This document shows, piece after piece, positions 7,271 through 8,332 of a stretch of 8,332 nucleotides of DNA; positions within the stretch are counted from its first letter, which is position 1; each line of letters begins with the position of its first letter. The notes beneath the pieces were generated by a model. It ran no database searches and was not told where the DNA came from. It saw only the letters and a program-made list of their open reading frames with translations. The position numbers and the translations under genes were made by a program. The DNA is from Gammaproteobacteria bacterium (GTDB lineage: Bacteria > Pseudomonadota > Gammaproteobacteria > Eutrophobiales > Eutrophobiaceae): the NCBI GenBank assembly GCA_009843675.1, contig VYCZ01000223.1, positions 477 through 8,808 on the forward strand, in the 5' to 3' direction.

Positions 7271-7299
7271 TATTTTGATCACAATGTGTGATCAAAATA
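7271..7299. promoter_or_regulatory. Perfect 13-bp inverted repeat, predicted operator
   Basis: The arms TATTTTGATCACA and TGTGATCAAAATA are exact reverse complements, separated by 3 bp (ATG on the plus strand). Each arm contains the self-complementary hexamer TGATCA, the two centres lying 13 bp apart. The repeat lies 4 bp upstream of the TATAAT hexamer and covers the -35 position. This is the placement expected of an operator for a dimeric regulator acting on the downstream operon. The regulator is not in the window; the style is compatible with a GntR-type or other helix-turn-helix dimer, but the family cannot be assigned. A transcribed hairpin is possible, yet no U-tract follows, so it is not a canonical terminator for the SDR gene. 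Confidence 0.7.
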
Positions 7300-7316
7300 T
7301 CCACGATGCGCGGCGG

Positions 7317-8332
<1,016 letters not shown>

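Noticed and set aside
7271..7299. CRP or FNR site in the palindrome
   Set aside because: CRP sites are TGTGA-N6-TCACA, but here the order is TCACA-N3-TGTGA. FNR needs TTGAT-N4-ATCAA, but here the halves are 11 bp apart. Neither geometry matches.
7271..7299. Intrinsic terminator for the SDR gene
   Set aside because: The stem is AT-rich and is followed by GCGG and not by a run of U on the minus strand, so it lacks the canonical tail.

Overview
The window reads as a catabolic gene cluster from a moderately GC-rich Gram-negative bacterium, probably a proteobacterium. That assignment is an inference from composition and gene style; there is no rRNA or other marker gene. All supported genes lie on the minus strand, so the order of transcription runs from high to low coordinates. 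No transporter, regulator, RNA gene, insertion sequence or CRISPR array is visible.

Upstream block (8332 to 7317): the C-terminal 80 residues of a cytochrome P450, with an intact heme-binding Cys motif, overlap the start of a classical short-chain dehydrogenase/reductase (SDR). The two are translationally coupled.

Control region (7316 to 7217): a 100-nt gap holds a perfect 13+13 bp inverted repeat (7271-7299). Its low-coordinate end lies 4 bp from a consensus TATAAT -10 element (7261-7266), and it covers the place where the -35 should be. This looks like the regulated promoter of everything downstream.

Downstream block (7216 to 1): six complete enzymes and probably the start of a seventh gene, with junctions of -7 to +24 nt, including an ATGA and a TAATG overlap. 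In order they are an enolase-superfamily enzyme of the muconate lactonizing (MLE) subgroup, an octopine/opine dehydrogenase-family oxidoreductase, an aldehyde dehydrogenase, a homolog of dipicolinate synthase subunit A (DpaA/SpoVFA), a dihydropyrimidinase/D-hydantoinase-like cyclic amidohydrolase and a cytosine deaminase-like amidohydrolase. All key catalytic residues that I can place are present, so these look like working enzymes.

Together the set has two metal hydrolases for C-N bonds, three NAD(P)-dependent oxidoreductases and an enolase-type racemase/dehydratase/cycloisomerase. The best inference is a degradation route for a nitrogen-containing, possibly cyclic or opine-like, compound. 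The P450 and SDR may supply or prepare the substrate. I do not recognise a characterised pathway with this gene set. The most unusual member is the DpaA homolog, which sits here without its usual partner DpaB and in a non-sporulation context.
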